Below, in pieces: positions 9,011 through 17,047 of a stretch of 64,000 bases of DNA. Below the pieces are notes generated by a model, which had not been told where the DNA came from, made no database searches, and saw nothing but the letters and a program-made list of their open reading frames with translations. The stretch spans positions 11,638-75,637 of the forward strand of contig CADECX010000007.1 in assembly GCA_902825865.1 (NCBI GenBank). The letters are read 5' to 3'. Made by a program: the position numbers and the translations under genes. Origin of the DNA: an uncultured Alphaproteobacteria bacterium. GTDB lineage: Bacteria; Pseudomonadota; Alphaproteobacteria; Micropepsales; Micropepsaceae. How positions within the stretch are numbered: position 1 is the first letter of the stretch; every line of letters starts with the position of its first letter.

Positions 9011-9160
9011 ATGCCGGGCCGTGATCCCACCTCTCCCACCGACAGGCGCAAGAATCCGGCGCGCGTCAAGAAAACCGACCGGCGCAAAGGCCCTGAGGCG
9101 CAATTGGCCCAGCCCGATCCGGCACGCTCCCCGACCCGCCCCGGCAAACCGAAGCGCTAG
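9011..9160 (+). CDS. 49-residue basic, Pro-rich mini-protein
   Basis: ATG 9011 has AAGGAG 6 nt upstream. The product (MPGRDPTSPTDRRKNPAR...) is rich in Lys, Arg and Pro and probably disordered. The good ribosome-binding site is the main support. No family recognised. Confidence 0.42.
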   Translation: MPGRDPTSPTDRRKNPARVKKTDRRKGPEAQLAQPDPARSPTRPGKPKR

Positions 9161-9231
9161 GCGGGTTGCGCTGAGCCACCCCGGCCTCGCGTCGCGCTTG
9201 GCCGCGCGCCGCTGCGGCATTCGTCGCTTTC

Positions 9232-9250
9232 GCAGGTCCACTGGACCTGC
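9232..9250. repeat. Dispersed palindrome, core GTCCA-N-TGGAC (copy 2)
   Basis: GCAGGTCCA-C-TGGACCTGC, perfect 9-bp arms. It is preceded by a GC-rich segment also seen before copy 3 (CGCGCGCCGCTGCGGC) and followed by a second small hairpin (cccgc TAC gcggg). Confidence 0.75.
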
Positions 9251-9302
9251 TCACCCGCTACGCGGGCCGCTCCTCATGGCAGCGCTTGTCGTTGCGCCGC
9301 AG

Positions 9303-9339
9303 TACGAAAGTCTTCGTTGACTCTACGAACAGCTTCGTA
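9303..9339. promoter_or_regulatory. Tandem BlaI-type operators over the blaI promoter
   Basis: Two copies of the dyad TACGAA-N4-TTCGTA: 9303-9318 (TACGAAAGTCTTCGTT, one mismatch) and 9324-9339 (TACGAACAGCTTCGTA, perfect). Their centres are exactly 21 bp apart. A -35-like TTGACT (9317-9322) lies between and within them and a TATTAG-like -10 overlaps the second box. Bound repressor would therefore block the promoter 14 bp before the blaI start. Confidence 0.75.
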
Positions 9340-9352
9340 TTAGCCTTGGTCG

Positions 9353-9748
9353 ATGAAGAAACAGCCTCAGAAACCCACCGCCTCCGAACTGGAAATCCTG
9401 CATGTGCTGTGGGCCAAAGGCCCTTCCACGGTGCGCGAGGTCCACGACTCGCTCAGCGAAAAGAAAAGCATGGGCTATACCGGGGTGCTCAAGCTTTTGC
9501 AGATCATGACCGCCAAGGGCACGGTGCGCCGCGACGAAAGCCAGCGCGCCCATGTCTACACGTCTGTCCGCCCGGCGGAACAGACCAAGCGCCAGCTGGC
9601 CAGCGACATGCTGGAGCGGGTGTTCGAAGGCTCGGCCAGCCAGCTGATGATGCATGCGCTGTCGGGCCAGAAAACCTCACCCGAGGAAATCGAAGAACTG
9701 CATCGCATCCTGGAGGCTTATAAAGGGGGAAAGGATGGCAAGCCTTAG
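9353..9748 (+). CDS. blaI: BlaI/MecI-family transcriptional repressor
   Basis: A 131-residue winged-helix repressor. SELEILHVLWAKGPSTVREV and YTGVLKLLQIM form the DNA-binding domain, and the C terminus is a helical dimerisation region. The family binds dyads as dimers and is cleaved or released when its M56 partner senses a signal. The tandem operators directly upstream imply autorepression. Its 3' end overlaps the M56 peptidase start by 14 nt. The ribosome-binding site is weak. Confidence 0.93.
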   Translation: MKKQPQKPTASELEILHVLWAKGPSTVREVHDSLSEKKSMGYTGVLKLLQIMTAKGTVRRDESQRAHVYTSVRPAEQTKRQLASDMLERVFEGSASQLMMHALSGQKTSPEEIEELHRILEAYKGGKDGKP

Positions 9749-12026
9749 CAGCTGGCTTTCCCCTGTGGTGATGCGCGCATTGGGATGGGCGTTGATCCAT
9801 TCGCTGTGGCAATGCCTGGCCATCGCGGCCCTCGCCGCTTTGCTGATGGCTTTTTCCCGCCGCCCTCCCCTGCGCTACACGATTGCGGTGGGTGCACTGG
9901 CGCTGATGCTGGCGGCGCCCGTCATCACATTTTTGCTTCTGGTCCAGCCGTCTGTGCCCCAGAGCATTGTCCTCCAAGCCAGTCCGCTTGATCTTGCTCC
10001 GATTGCCGCCGCGCCAGGCGCCCGCGTGATCGCGGCCATACAGGACACGCCGCGCCTGATCCCGGCCCAGAGCATCCTGCCCTGGCTGGTGGCGGCCTGG
10101 CTCACCGGTGTCGTCTTCTTCAGCCTGCGCTTTTTCGGCGGCTTCCTGCTGTTGGAGCGCAAGCGCCGCCAGTCATTCGCGCCCGATGCGCGCATTCTGC
10201 ACCTGTGCCGCGAGATTCAAGCCCAGCTCGGCCTGACCCGCGCCATCCGCTATCTGGAATGCGGCTGGCTGCAAGCCCCCGCCGTGATCGGCTGGCTGAG
10301 GCCCATCGTCCTCATCCCCGTCACCGCGCTTACCGGACTGTCGGAGGCGCAATTGCGCGCCGTGATCGCCCATGAGCTGGCGCATATCCGCCGCTTCGAT
10401 GTTTTCGTGAATCTGTTCCAGATTTTTGCCGAGACCCTGCTCTTCTATCATCCCGCCACCTGGTGGCTGAACAGGCGCATCCGCGCCGAACGCGAATTGT
10501 GCTGCGATGAGATCGCGCTGTCGGTCGCCGGCGACCGTTTGGACTATGCCAGGGCGCTGACCCTGATGGCGCAATGGGAGGCGCCGCCGCGCCTGGCCAT
10601 GGCCGCCAACAGCGGCGTGCTCAGCGAACGCGTCTTTTATATTCTGGGGCGTCCGCCGTCCGGCGCGGGCCAGCGCATGATCGGGCTCACCGGCAGTGTG
10701 CTGTTTCTGGCCGCCGCGCTGGCCTGCGCCAATGCCTTGTTCGTGGTCGCCGCCCCGCCCATCGTCCAGGCCGGCGAGACGATGAAAATTGGCCTGCAAA
10801 CCGCTCTGTCCGCCGTCAGCGATCGCGCGCGGCAGATATTCCCCGAAAGCGAGCCGGCCGGAAAAGACGCGAACAAGACCGCTTCCATTTCCAAGGCCGA
10901 ACCGGCGAAAGAGGTGCCTGCCGCAACGCCGGTACCGCCGCCCGCCGACCTGTCGCAGTTCCTGCCCAAGCCGGCGCTTTCAACCCCGCCGCTGGCGCCG
11001 CGCACCATCACGGCATCCGCGCCGCCCGTTCCAGCCTCGTCGACCGCACCGCAGCCGGTGGCGCGTCCCTGCTACAACCGCAATGTCTATGGCCGGGTGG
11101 TGTCCGCTTCGGCGATCCAACTGCAAGGCTTCAACTGCCTTCTTTTTCCCAACACCCCGGTGGATATGACGCCGGCCCGCATTTCCTACGGCTCGTGCCC
11201 GGACTTGGGCACCAATCCCAACCGGTACGATCGCACCACCAACAACCGGCTCGGACGGGCCGCCTGCAAGTTTGACGTCACCATGGGCGTCAAGTTCGCC
11301 GACCCCGCCGATGCGCTCCTGATGCAGCCCGGCCAAATGGTGATGCTAACGGGGCGCTTTTTCCGCATTCCGGCGGGCTCCCGTGCCGACAGTCTTGCCG
11401 TGACCGATGCCAGGATCAGCGGAAGCGATCCCTCCTCGCGCCTGGCCAAGGGTGGGCCCGGGGAAAGTCCGGCAACTGTGATGGCGCAGGCAGACGCGCC
11501 GGCCTCGTCCGCCCCGCCCGCGCCGGCAGCGCTCATCATACCGCCCACCGAAATGAGCATCGTCCACTTCTGCCGCAATCGCAGCGTCTTCGGCCAGGTG
11601 ACGGCGCCAAACACCGTCGCCATTCAGGGCTTCACCTGTTTTGTGGATGGCGATCCCAGCGGCACGGTCTCGGCCCGCGATATCCCATTGGGCGACTGTC
11701 CGCTGGCCAGCACCACCACCGCCCACAAAAACAAGTGCAAGTTCGACGTGGTTTTGAATGTGCGTCTCGCCAATCCCGCCGAGGCCGCCAAAATGATACC
11801 GGGCAAGCTGGTGCGGCTGGGCGGCGATTTCCGTGTCTGGAAGGAAGACAAGCTCGACTATGTCGCCGTGGCCAATGCCAAAGTGTTGTTCACTGACTAT
11901 TACTGGTTCGGCGGAATCTCGAATCTCCCGCTGCCGATGGGCCCGCCACCTTCCGGTAGCAATTCGGGGACGTCGGACTACATCGCTCCCGCCATGATCG
12001 GAGGCGCCGTGTTCAACGGCCGGTAA
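9735..12026 (+). CDS. BlaR1-like M56 metallopeptidase with duplicated Cys-rich periplasmic region
   Basis: A 763-residue protein from ATG 9735 (GGGGGAAAGG upstream). About four membrane helices (near 15-40, 47-70, 115-140, 322-342) surround the zinc protease motif HELAH (213-217) and RELCCDE. A Pro/Ala-rich linker (about 370-440) leads to two homologous segments, about 445-563 and 612-720. Each carries four matching Cys and the pattern IQLQGFNC / IQGFTC ... CKFDV. This replaces the penicillin-binding sensor of classical BlaR1. It probably senses an envelope signal and inactivates BlaI. The ligand is unknown. Confidence 0.88.
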   Translation: MASLSSWLSPVVMRALGWALIHSLWQCLAIAALAALLMAFSRRPPLRYTIAVGALALMLAAPVITFLLLVQPSVPQSIVLQASPLDLAPIAAAPGARVIAAIQDTPRLIPAQSILPWLVAAWLTGVVFFSLRFFGGFLLLERKRRQSFAPDARILHLCREIQAQLGLTRAIRYLECGWLQAPAVIGWLRPIVLIPVTALTGLSEAQLRAVIAHELAHIRRFDVFVNLFQIFAETLLFYHPATWWLNRRIRAERELCCDEIALSVAGDRLDYARALTLMAQWEAPPRLAMAANSGVLSERVFYILGRPPSGAGQRMIGLTGSVLFLAAALACANALFVVAAPPIVQAGETMKIGLQTALSAVSDRARQIFPESEPAGKDANKTASISKAEPAKEVPAATPVPPPADLSQFLPKPALSTPPLAPRTITASAPPVPASSTAPQPVARPCYNRNVYGRVVSASAIQLQGFNCLLFPNTPVDMTPARISYGSCPDLGTNPNRYDRTTNNRLGRAACKFDVTMGVKFADPADALLMQPGQMVMLTGRFFRIPAGSRADSLAVTDARISGSDPSSRLAKGGPGESPATVMAQADAPASSAPPAPAALIIPPTEMSIVHFCRNRSVFGQVTAPNTVAIQGFTCFVDGDPSGTVSARDIPLGDCPLASTTTAHKNKCKFDVVLNVRLANPAEAAKMIPGKLVRLGGDFRVWKEDKLDYVAVANAKVLFTDYYWFGGISNLPLPMGPPPSGSNSGTSDYIAPAMIGGAVFNGR

Positions 12027-12058
12027 ACAGGATGACATTTCAAAGCAGGAAGAAAAAC

Positions 12059-13042
12059 ATGAAACCGATCGCAATCCTCACCGCGCTTGTTCTCGCCACG
12101 CCCGCTTTGGCGCAACCCCGCACCGTCGGCGGCCTGCCGGAAGAAAGCGTCACCGTGGTCGGCGTCAAGCCGTCGGAACAGACGATCCGCGATTTCGTGG
12201 AAACGCGGGTGGCGCGGTCGCGCACTCTGGGCAAGGTGGCGCGCTGGGACGCGCAGGTCTGCCCCTTGACGGTGGGACTGCGCGCCGACTACGCCAACTA
12301 TATCAGCCAGCGCATCCGCGAAGTCGCCGCCGCCGTCGGCGCGCCGGTCAATTCCGATCCCGACTGCCGCGCCAATATCGAAGTGGTCTTCACCGCCACG
12401 CCCCAGGACCTGATGGACAGTGTGCGCAAGAAACAGCCTTTGTTCATCGGCTATTTCCAGAATCTGGATGAAGCCAACCGGCTGGCCAAGGTCACCCATC
12501 CCCTGCAGGCCTGGTACACCACCCAGACCGCGGACTTCTACAACAACAAGGTAATCGACAATGGACGCTGCGGCCTGGGCGACACCACCAGCCTGAGCCC
12601 GGTGACGTCGCCGTCAACCACGGAAGTCACCGACATGTTCACCGCCCCCGGCGTCAAGTCGCCGTCGCTGCCCTGCGCGACGGTGGCGCATGTCAGCCAT
12701 TCGCGGCTCAACAACGGGCTCAACACCGCATTTTACAATGTGCTGGTGGTGGCCGAACCGGCCAAGCTGCTGGATCATGAGATCGGCAGCCTGGCCGATT
12801 ACATCGCCATGATGGCCTTGTCCCAGCCCGCCTCGCTGGACAGTTGCCAGGAACTGCCCAGCATTTCCAACATGCTGGCGCCGGGATGCGCCACGGTGCC
12901 CACCCGCATCACCGATGGCGATCTTGCCTATCTGCGCGCGCTCTACCGCACGGTGGACGGTTCGGCCTTTGTCACCCAACGCAATTATATGCGCGCCCAA
13001 ATGTACAAAACCCTGGTGACCGACAAGGGCGGCCCCGGTTAA
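12059..13042 (+). CDS. Exported protein, first of a tandem paralog pair
   Basis: 327 residues from ATG 12059 (AGGAAGA upstream), with a signal peptide ending ALAQP. Conserved stretches shared with the next gene are ESVTVVG near the start, ANIEVVFTATPQ, LQAWYTT and DYIAMMALSQP...DSCQELPSISN. Two Cys pairs are likely disulfides. No catalytic motif is recognised. It follows the BlaI-BlaR1 pair by 32 nt and could belong to the same regulated unit. Function unknown. Confidence 0.78.
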   Translation: MKPIAILTALVLATPALAQPRTVGGLPEESVTVVGVKPSEQTIRDFVETRVARSRTLGKVARWDAQVCPLTVGLRADYANYISQRIREVAAAVGAPVNSDPDCRANIEVVFTATPQDLMDSVRKKQPLFIGYFQNLDEANRLAKVTHPLQAWYTTQTADFYNNKVIDNGRCGLGDTTSLSPVTSPSTTEVTDMFTAPGVKSPSLPCATVAHVSHSRLNNGLNTAFYNVLVVAEPAKLLDHEIGSLADYIAMMALSQPASLDSCQELPSISNMLAPGCATVPTRITDGDLAYLRALYRTVDGSAFVTQRNYMRAQMYKTLVTDKGGPG

Positions 13043-13076
13043 TCGAAAATGTGTTAATCTGATTTGGGGGACTGAC

Positions 13077-14000
13077 ATGAAGCTCTTGCCCGCCTTTTGT
13101 TCGCTGCTTCTTCTGGCCGCGCCCGCCTTCGGACAAGAGGTCGACCTTTCGTCGCAAGCCGCCGAAAGCGTCACCGTGACCGCCACACCCCTGCCGGGCC
13201 GCTCGGCGGTGGACGAATTCATCTATTCCTATCCCAGGGTGTCACGCCGGTCCGAAAAGATCCCGCGCTGGAAGAACGGCATCTGCCCGGTGGTCGAGGG
13301 CCTGCCCCCCGACTTTGCCGCCTTCATCGCCACCCGGATCAAGGCGATCGCGCAAAAGGTGGGGGCACCGGTCAGTGCCGATCCCAAATGCCGGCATAAT
13401 ATCCAGATCCTCTTCACCGCCCGCCCGCAGGCTGTCGGCGACGCGCTGCGCAAGGGCAAGGCCTATTATCTGGGCTGGTTCGACAATCTGCATCAGGCCG
13501 ATGAATTGGCGACGGTGACGCACGACATCCAGGCCTGGTACACCACAGCGACGGTCAGTTATTCCGGCGGCTGGAGTGTCGATCTGCCCCGCGCCAATTT
13601 CTTCAACAGCAATTCCTATGGCTTCACCGGCGGCAATGCCGAAGACTTTCTCGGCGTCGGCAAGGTCGGCGGGCGGATCAACAACGGCATCGCCAGCTAT
13701 CTGCACAATGTGATCATCGTCGCCAACAGCAGCAAGCTCGGGGATTATGAGATGGGCGCGGTGGCCGATTATATCGCCATGCTGGCCTTGTCCCGGCCCA
13801 AGAGTTTCGACAGCTGCTGGGAAGTGCCCAGCATCACCAATCTTCTGGCCAAGGATTGCGAGAAGCTGCGCAAGACCGCCACCCTCAGCGACAATGACGA
13901 GGCCTTCCTGCACGGGCTCTACAAGATGAGCACGGGGGCCTCGGAATTTCAGCAGCGCTCCGAAATCCGCTATTTCGTGCAGAGGAATAAGGAGCGGTAG
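13077..14000 (+). CDS. Exported protein, second of a tandem paralog pair
   Basis: 307 residues with a signal peptide ending AFGQE. It is collinear with the 12059 product: ESVTVTATP, HNIQILFTARPQ, IQAWYTT, DYIAMLALSRP and DSCWEVPSITN. GGGG lies about 9 nt before the start. The pair clearly arose by tandem duplication and lies 34 nt apart. Both are probably periplasmic. No known domain identified. Confidence 0.78.
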   Translation: MKLLPAFCSLLLLAAPAFGQEVDLSSQAAESVTVTATPLPGRSAVDEFIYSYPRVSRRSEKIPRWKNGICPVVEGLPPDFAAFIATRIKAIAQKVGAPVSADPKCRHNIQILFTARPQAVGDALRKGKAYYLGWFDNLHQADELATVTHDIQAWYTTATVSYSGGWSVDLPRANFFNSNSYGFTGGNAEDFLGVGKVGGRINNGIASYLHNVIIVANSSKLGDYEMGAVADYIAMLALSRPKSFDSCWEVPSITNLLAKDCEKLRKTATLSDNDEAFLHGLYKMSTGASEFQQRSEIRYFVQRNKER

Positions 14001-14010
14001 TGGGCCCGTC

Positions 14011-14141
14011 TGTCATTCCCGGCGAGGCGCGCGATTAGCGCGCCGAGGGAAGGGAACCCAGGCCGGCAATATCGTCACGGTGGTTCTCACCTGGATCCCC
14101 TTCCCCTCGCGCCGCAATGCGGCGCTCGGCCGGGGATGACA
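14011..14141. repeat. 131-bp multi-arm palindromic intergenic element
   Basis: The outer arms TGTCATTCCCGGC and GCCGGGGATGACA pair with one mismatch. A middle pair (AAGGGAACCCAGG with CCTGGATCCCCTT) and inner hairpins (GGCGCGC/GCGCGCC and GCGCCGC/GCGGCGC) give a cloverleaf-like fold. This looks like a REP/MITE-type alphaproteobacterial repeat. Confidence 0.7.
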
Positions 14142-14227
14142 TTAGGGGATAGAGGTCCCAGAATTCCCCTTTGCCTTGGCTCCCAATTGGCCCATGCTGC
14201 GTCAAAAGACAGCACAGGGAGCGACCC

Positions 14228-14905
14228 ATGAAAGCAGTTCCGCTTGTAACAGCCTTTCTTCTCACCTTGGCCACCACCGCCTGGGCGCAAGAAAACAATG
14301 TCGCCCCCACCATCAACTCGAATTTCAAAAGCGCCGAGCTGGATGTGGAAAGCTGGGCCACCCGCTTCACCGGCGAAAGCCGCGAGGTCTTTCATGCCCG
14401 TCATGATGTGGTGAAGGCGCTGCAATTAAAGCCCGGCGAGGCCATCGCCGATATCGGCGCCGGCACCGGTCTTTACACCCGCCTGTTCGCTGGGGCCGTC
14501 GGTCCCACCGGCCATGTCTATGCCACCGACATCGCGCCGCCGTTCCTGGCCTATATCGCCGCCAATGCAAAAAAGGACGGCCTCAAGAATGTGACGACGA
14601 TCCAGGGCGGCGACCGCGACACCAATCTGAAGGAAGCTTCGGTGGATGTCGCTTTCAGCTCCGACGTCTATCACCATTTCGAATATCCCTTGACCATGAA
14701 CGCCTCGATCCGCCGCGCCCTGAAACCCAACGGCCGCCTTTATGTGCTGGAGATGGAAAAGTCCGGCTCGCAAACCGCCCATGTCCGCGCCCCCAAGCCG
14801 GACGTGATCGCGGAAATCGAGAAATCGGGCTTCAAGCTGGTAGAACAGGTCCCGGTGCCGGGCCTCAAGGACAATTATCTGTTGCAGTTCCGCAAGTCGT
14901 CCTAG
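14228..14905 (+). CDS. Class I SAM-dependent methyltransferase with signal peptide
   Basis: 225 residues from ATG 14228. Motif I is clear (IADIGAGTGLYTRLFA), followed by YATDIAPP and VDVAFSSDVYHHFEYP, a Rossmann-fold methyltransferase. The first 23 residues (MKAVPLVTAFLLTLATTAWAQ) are a textbook Sec signal peptide, which is odd for an enzyme needing cytosolic SAM. It is 10 nt upstream of a retropepsin-like gene and probably cotranscribed. Substrate unknown. Confidence 0.85.
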   Translation: MKAVPLVTAFLLTLATTAWAQENNVAPTINSNFKSAELDVESWATRFTGESREVFHARHDVVKALQLKPGEAIADIGAGTGLYTRLFAGAVGPTGHVYATDIAPPFLAYIAANAKKDGLKNVTTIQGGDRDTNLKEASVDVAFSSDVYHHFEYPLTMNASIRRALKPNGRLYVLEMEKSGSQTAHVRAPKPDVIAEIEKSGFKLVEQVPVPGLKDNYLLQFRKSS

Positions 14906-14915
14906 TATCGGCGCA

Positions 14916-15770
14916 ATGCGCGCCGCTTTTCTCTTCGGCCTTTTTTTCCTCGCCACCGGCGCGAACGCCCAAACATGTCCCCGGCTGGCCACGGTCGAGA
15001 CCAGCACTTTGCTCGACGGCCGCATCCTGGTGCCCGTGCTTGTGGAAGGACGCGGCCTTTCCTTGCTGCTGGATACCGGCGGCATCTCGACCACCATCAA
15101 ATGGGAACGGGTGCAGGATTTGGGCCTGCCGGCCCGGAAAACCATGCGCAAGCTTCGGGGCGCGGCGGGCACCGTGCTGAACAGCTACATCACCGGCGAG
15201 GATTTCCGGATCGGGAATTTGCGCGTCGAGAGCAAGCCGATGTATCTGGAAACCCGTCCCATATTCGGGGCCGACGGCACTTTGTCGCCCGATATTCTGC
15301 GCAACTATGACGTGGATATCGATCTCTCGCAGGACCGTTTCAGCCTGATGCCGCCCGGCGCCTGCGAACCGGATGACGCCATCGCGATCCCGATCCAAGT
15401 CACAAAGGGCGGGCAGGTGCGCTTTCCCGTCAAGGTCGACGGCAGGACCATCATGGCCACCCTGGACACCGGCACCATGACATCCCTGGTCAGCATCAAG
15501 ACGGCCAAGCAGCTTGGCATCTATCCCAATTCGTCGAAACTGAGCTTGACGCGCCGCTCCGGCTCCTTCCGCATCTATGATTATCCGTCTCAGAGTCTGG
15601 AGATCGGCGGCATAAAAATGCCCAATCCCAACATCAATGTCGCCAGCGAGAATTTCATTCCCGGCCCGGCGGGCGATCTGATCTTGGGCATCGGCGCCTT
15701 GCGCCAGATGCACATCACCATCGCCTATAGCCGGCACACACTCTATATCCGGCTGCCGCTGCGCAGTTGA
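14916..15770 (+). CDS. Exported retropepsin-like protein, paralog
   Basis: 284 residues with a signal peptide (GLFFLATGANAQ). Two Asp-Thr-Gly motifs occur, LLLDTGGIS near residue 53 and TLDTGTMTS near 190. Its layout matches the protein at 591-1481 throughout (STTIKWE, YLETRP, NYDVDIDL, GDLILGIGAL). It follows the exported methyltransferase by 10 nt. Probably periplasmic; substrate unknown. Confidence 0.85.
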   Translation: MRAAFLFGLFFLATGANAQTCPRLATVETSTLLDGRILVPVLVEGRGLSLLLDTGGISTTIKWERVQDLGLPARKTMRKLRGAAGTVLNSYITGEDFRIGNLRVESKPMYLETRPIFGADGTLSPDILRNYDVDIDLSQDRFSLMPPGACEPDDAIAIPIQVTKGGQVRFPVKVDGRTIMATLDTGTMTSLVSIKTAKQLGIYPNSSKLSLTRRSGSFRIYDYPSQSLEIGGIKMPNPNINVASENFIPGPAGDLILGIGALRQMHITIAYSRHTLYIRLPLRS

Positions 15771-16016
15771 TTTCGCGCAGCGTCGCGGCACGTTCACGCA
15801 GCGCCGACGCGCTGCGCGCCGATTGGTGTGATGATTGGCGGCGGCAAGGGATTCGCATCGCGCTCGCCAAATTTGATGTCGAAATTGCGGCAAGCCGGCG
15901 CGCGCAGCGGGAAAAATTCCCACACTTTGGCAGCGCTTGCCTAGGGCGCCTGAATTGTGGGGACACATTCTCACATAGTAAGAGTTGCAGCTAAGAACAA
16001 AAAAACGAGCCGCAAC

Positions 16017-16229
16017 ATGACCCTCAAACACCGGGCCACCAAAAGCGACCGCAACAGAAGGTTGATGGCGATGTTCGAAACCGGACACACCATCCCGGCC
16101 CTGATGCTCAAGTTCGGCCTGTCCAAGAACCGGGTGATGGCGATCCTGCGGGACGAACGCAACCGCCGCGCCGCCAGCCCCGATCCCTTCTACCGCAGCC
16201 TCCGCGCCGCCGGTCAGTCGGCCTATTGA
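16017..16229 (+). CDS. Small helix-turn-helix protein
   Basis: 70 residues, very basic. IPALMLKFGLSKNRVMAILR has the spacing of a helix-turn-helix (sigma-region-4/homeodomain-like resolvase helix). The start ATG 16017 is preceded by a lower-GC, A-rich leader. It is probably a DNA-binding mini-regulator; the target is unknown. Confidence 0.6.
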   Translation: MTLKHRATKSDRNRRLMAMFETGHTIPALMLKFGLSKNRVMAILRDERNRRAASPDPFYRSLRAAGQSAY

Positions 16230-16344
16230 AGCGCGGCGCCCACGCAACGAACGGCACCGTACGTCCCGTACCAAACCACCCCTCCGGAAAAGGTTGGCTG
16301 GAAATTCCCGCCCGGCAATGCCAAGTTGGCCCCCGGGAGCGTGC

Positions 16345-16860
16345 ATGCCGTCATTGGGAGAGTTCATCGCGTCGACACAGTCGGCGGCGTTGCAGGCGAT
16401 CATGCGTCATTGGCATGGGGCGCGCGGCGCCTGCCGCCTGCCCTCTTTCGAGCAGCTGCGGCTTTACGAGCTTTCCGGCGGCATCAACCGCATGTGGGTC
16501 TATCGCCATAACCGCAAGAACGGCAGTTTCACCGGCCTGTTGGCGGGCGATCAGATCAGCCAGGCCTTCGGCAAGGACTTCCGGGGCATGCCCCTGGAAG
16601 AGGCCCATTCCGCCAAGACCTATCTTTGGGTGCACCGCACCCTCACCCGCGTGGTCAGCGAGCCCGCTCTCTATCGCAGCGGCGGCAATCTCTACCTCCA
16701 GGCCGGGCAACTGATCGCCGGCGAGCGCATCGCCCTGCCCTTGGCCCAAGACGGCATCACGGCCGATAGCGTGCTGGGGGTGTCGGATTATGTTGATCCC
16801 AAGCTGAGCGGCCCGTTCGAACTGTTGAACGAAAAAGAGAGCTGGCTGTCGCTGCGCTGA
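16345..16860 (+). CDS. PAS_5-like domain protein
   Basis: 171 residues from ATG 16345 (GGGAG 6 nt upstream). After a helical start, RLPSFEQLRLYEL, GINRMWVYRHNRKNGSF and GKDFRGMPLEE match the single-PAS (PAS_5, formerly DUF1488-like/DUF) proteins common in alphaproteobacteria. No output domain, so it is probably a sensory or adaptor protein in the cytosol. Confidence 0.7.
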   Translation: MPSLGEFIASTQSAALQAIMRHWHGARGACRLPSFEQLRLYELSGGINRMWVYRHNRKNGSFTGLLAGDQISQAFGKDFRGMPLEEAHSAKTYLWVHRTLTRVVSEPALYRSGGNLYLQAGQLIAGERIALPLAQDGITADSVLGVSDYVDPKLSGPFELLNEKESWLSLR

Positions 16861-17047
16861 AGGTCCGGCATAAATCGCCGGTTATCGGGAAAAGTTCCCT
16901 TAATACACAAAACTGACACCCAATCAGCTTTTTGAAGAATTCTTCCCGATTCACCTACTGTAGTAGTTTTTTCTATTTACAGTCCGTAGATTCCTGCCAT
17001 TGTTATGCCAGGGCTGGATCAAGCCACGCACATAATGGAGGGTTTTC

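Noticed and set aside
17015-17030. GG-N10-GC element before the TIGR03118-like gene
   Set aside because: Poor -12 (ACGC for TTGC) and the predicted start would cut off the ribosome-binding site; no 17-bp dyad upstream.
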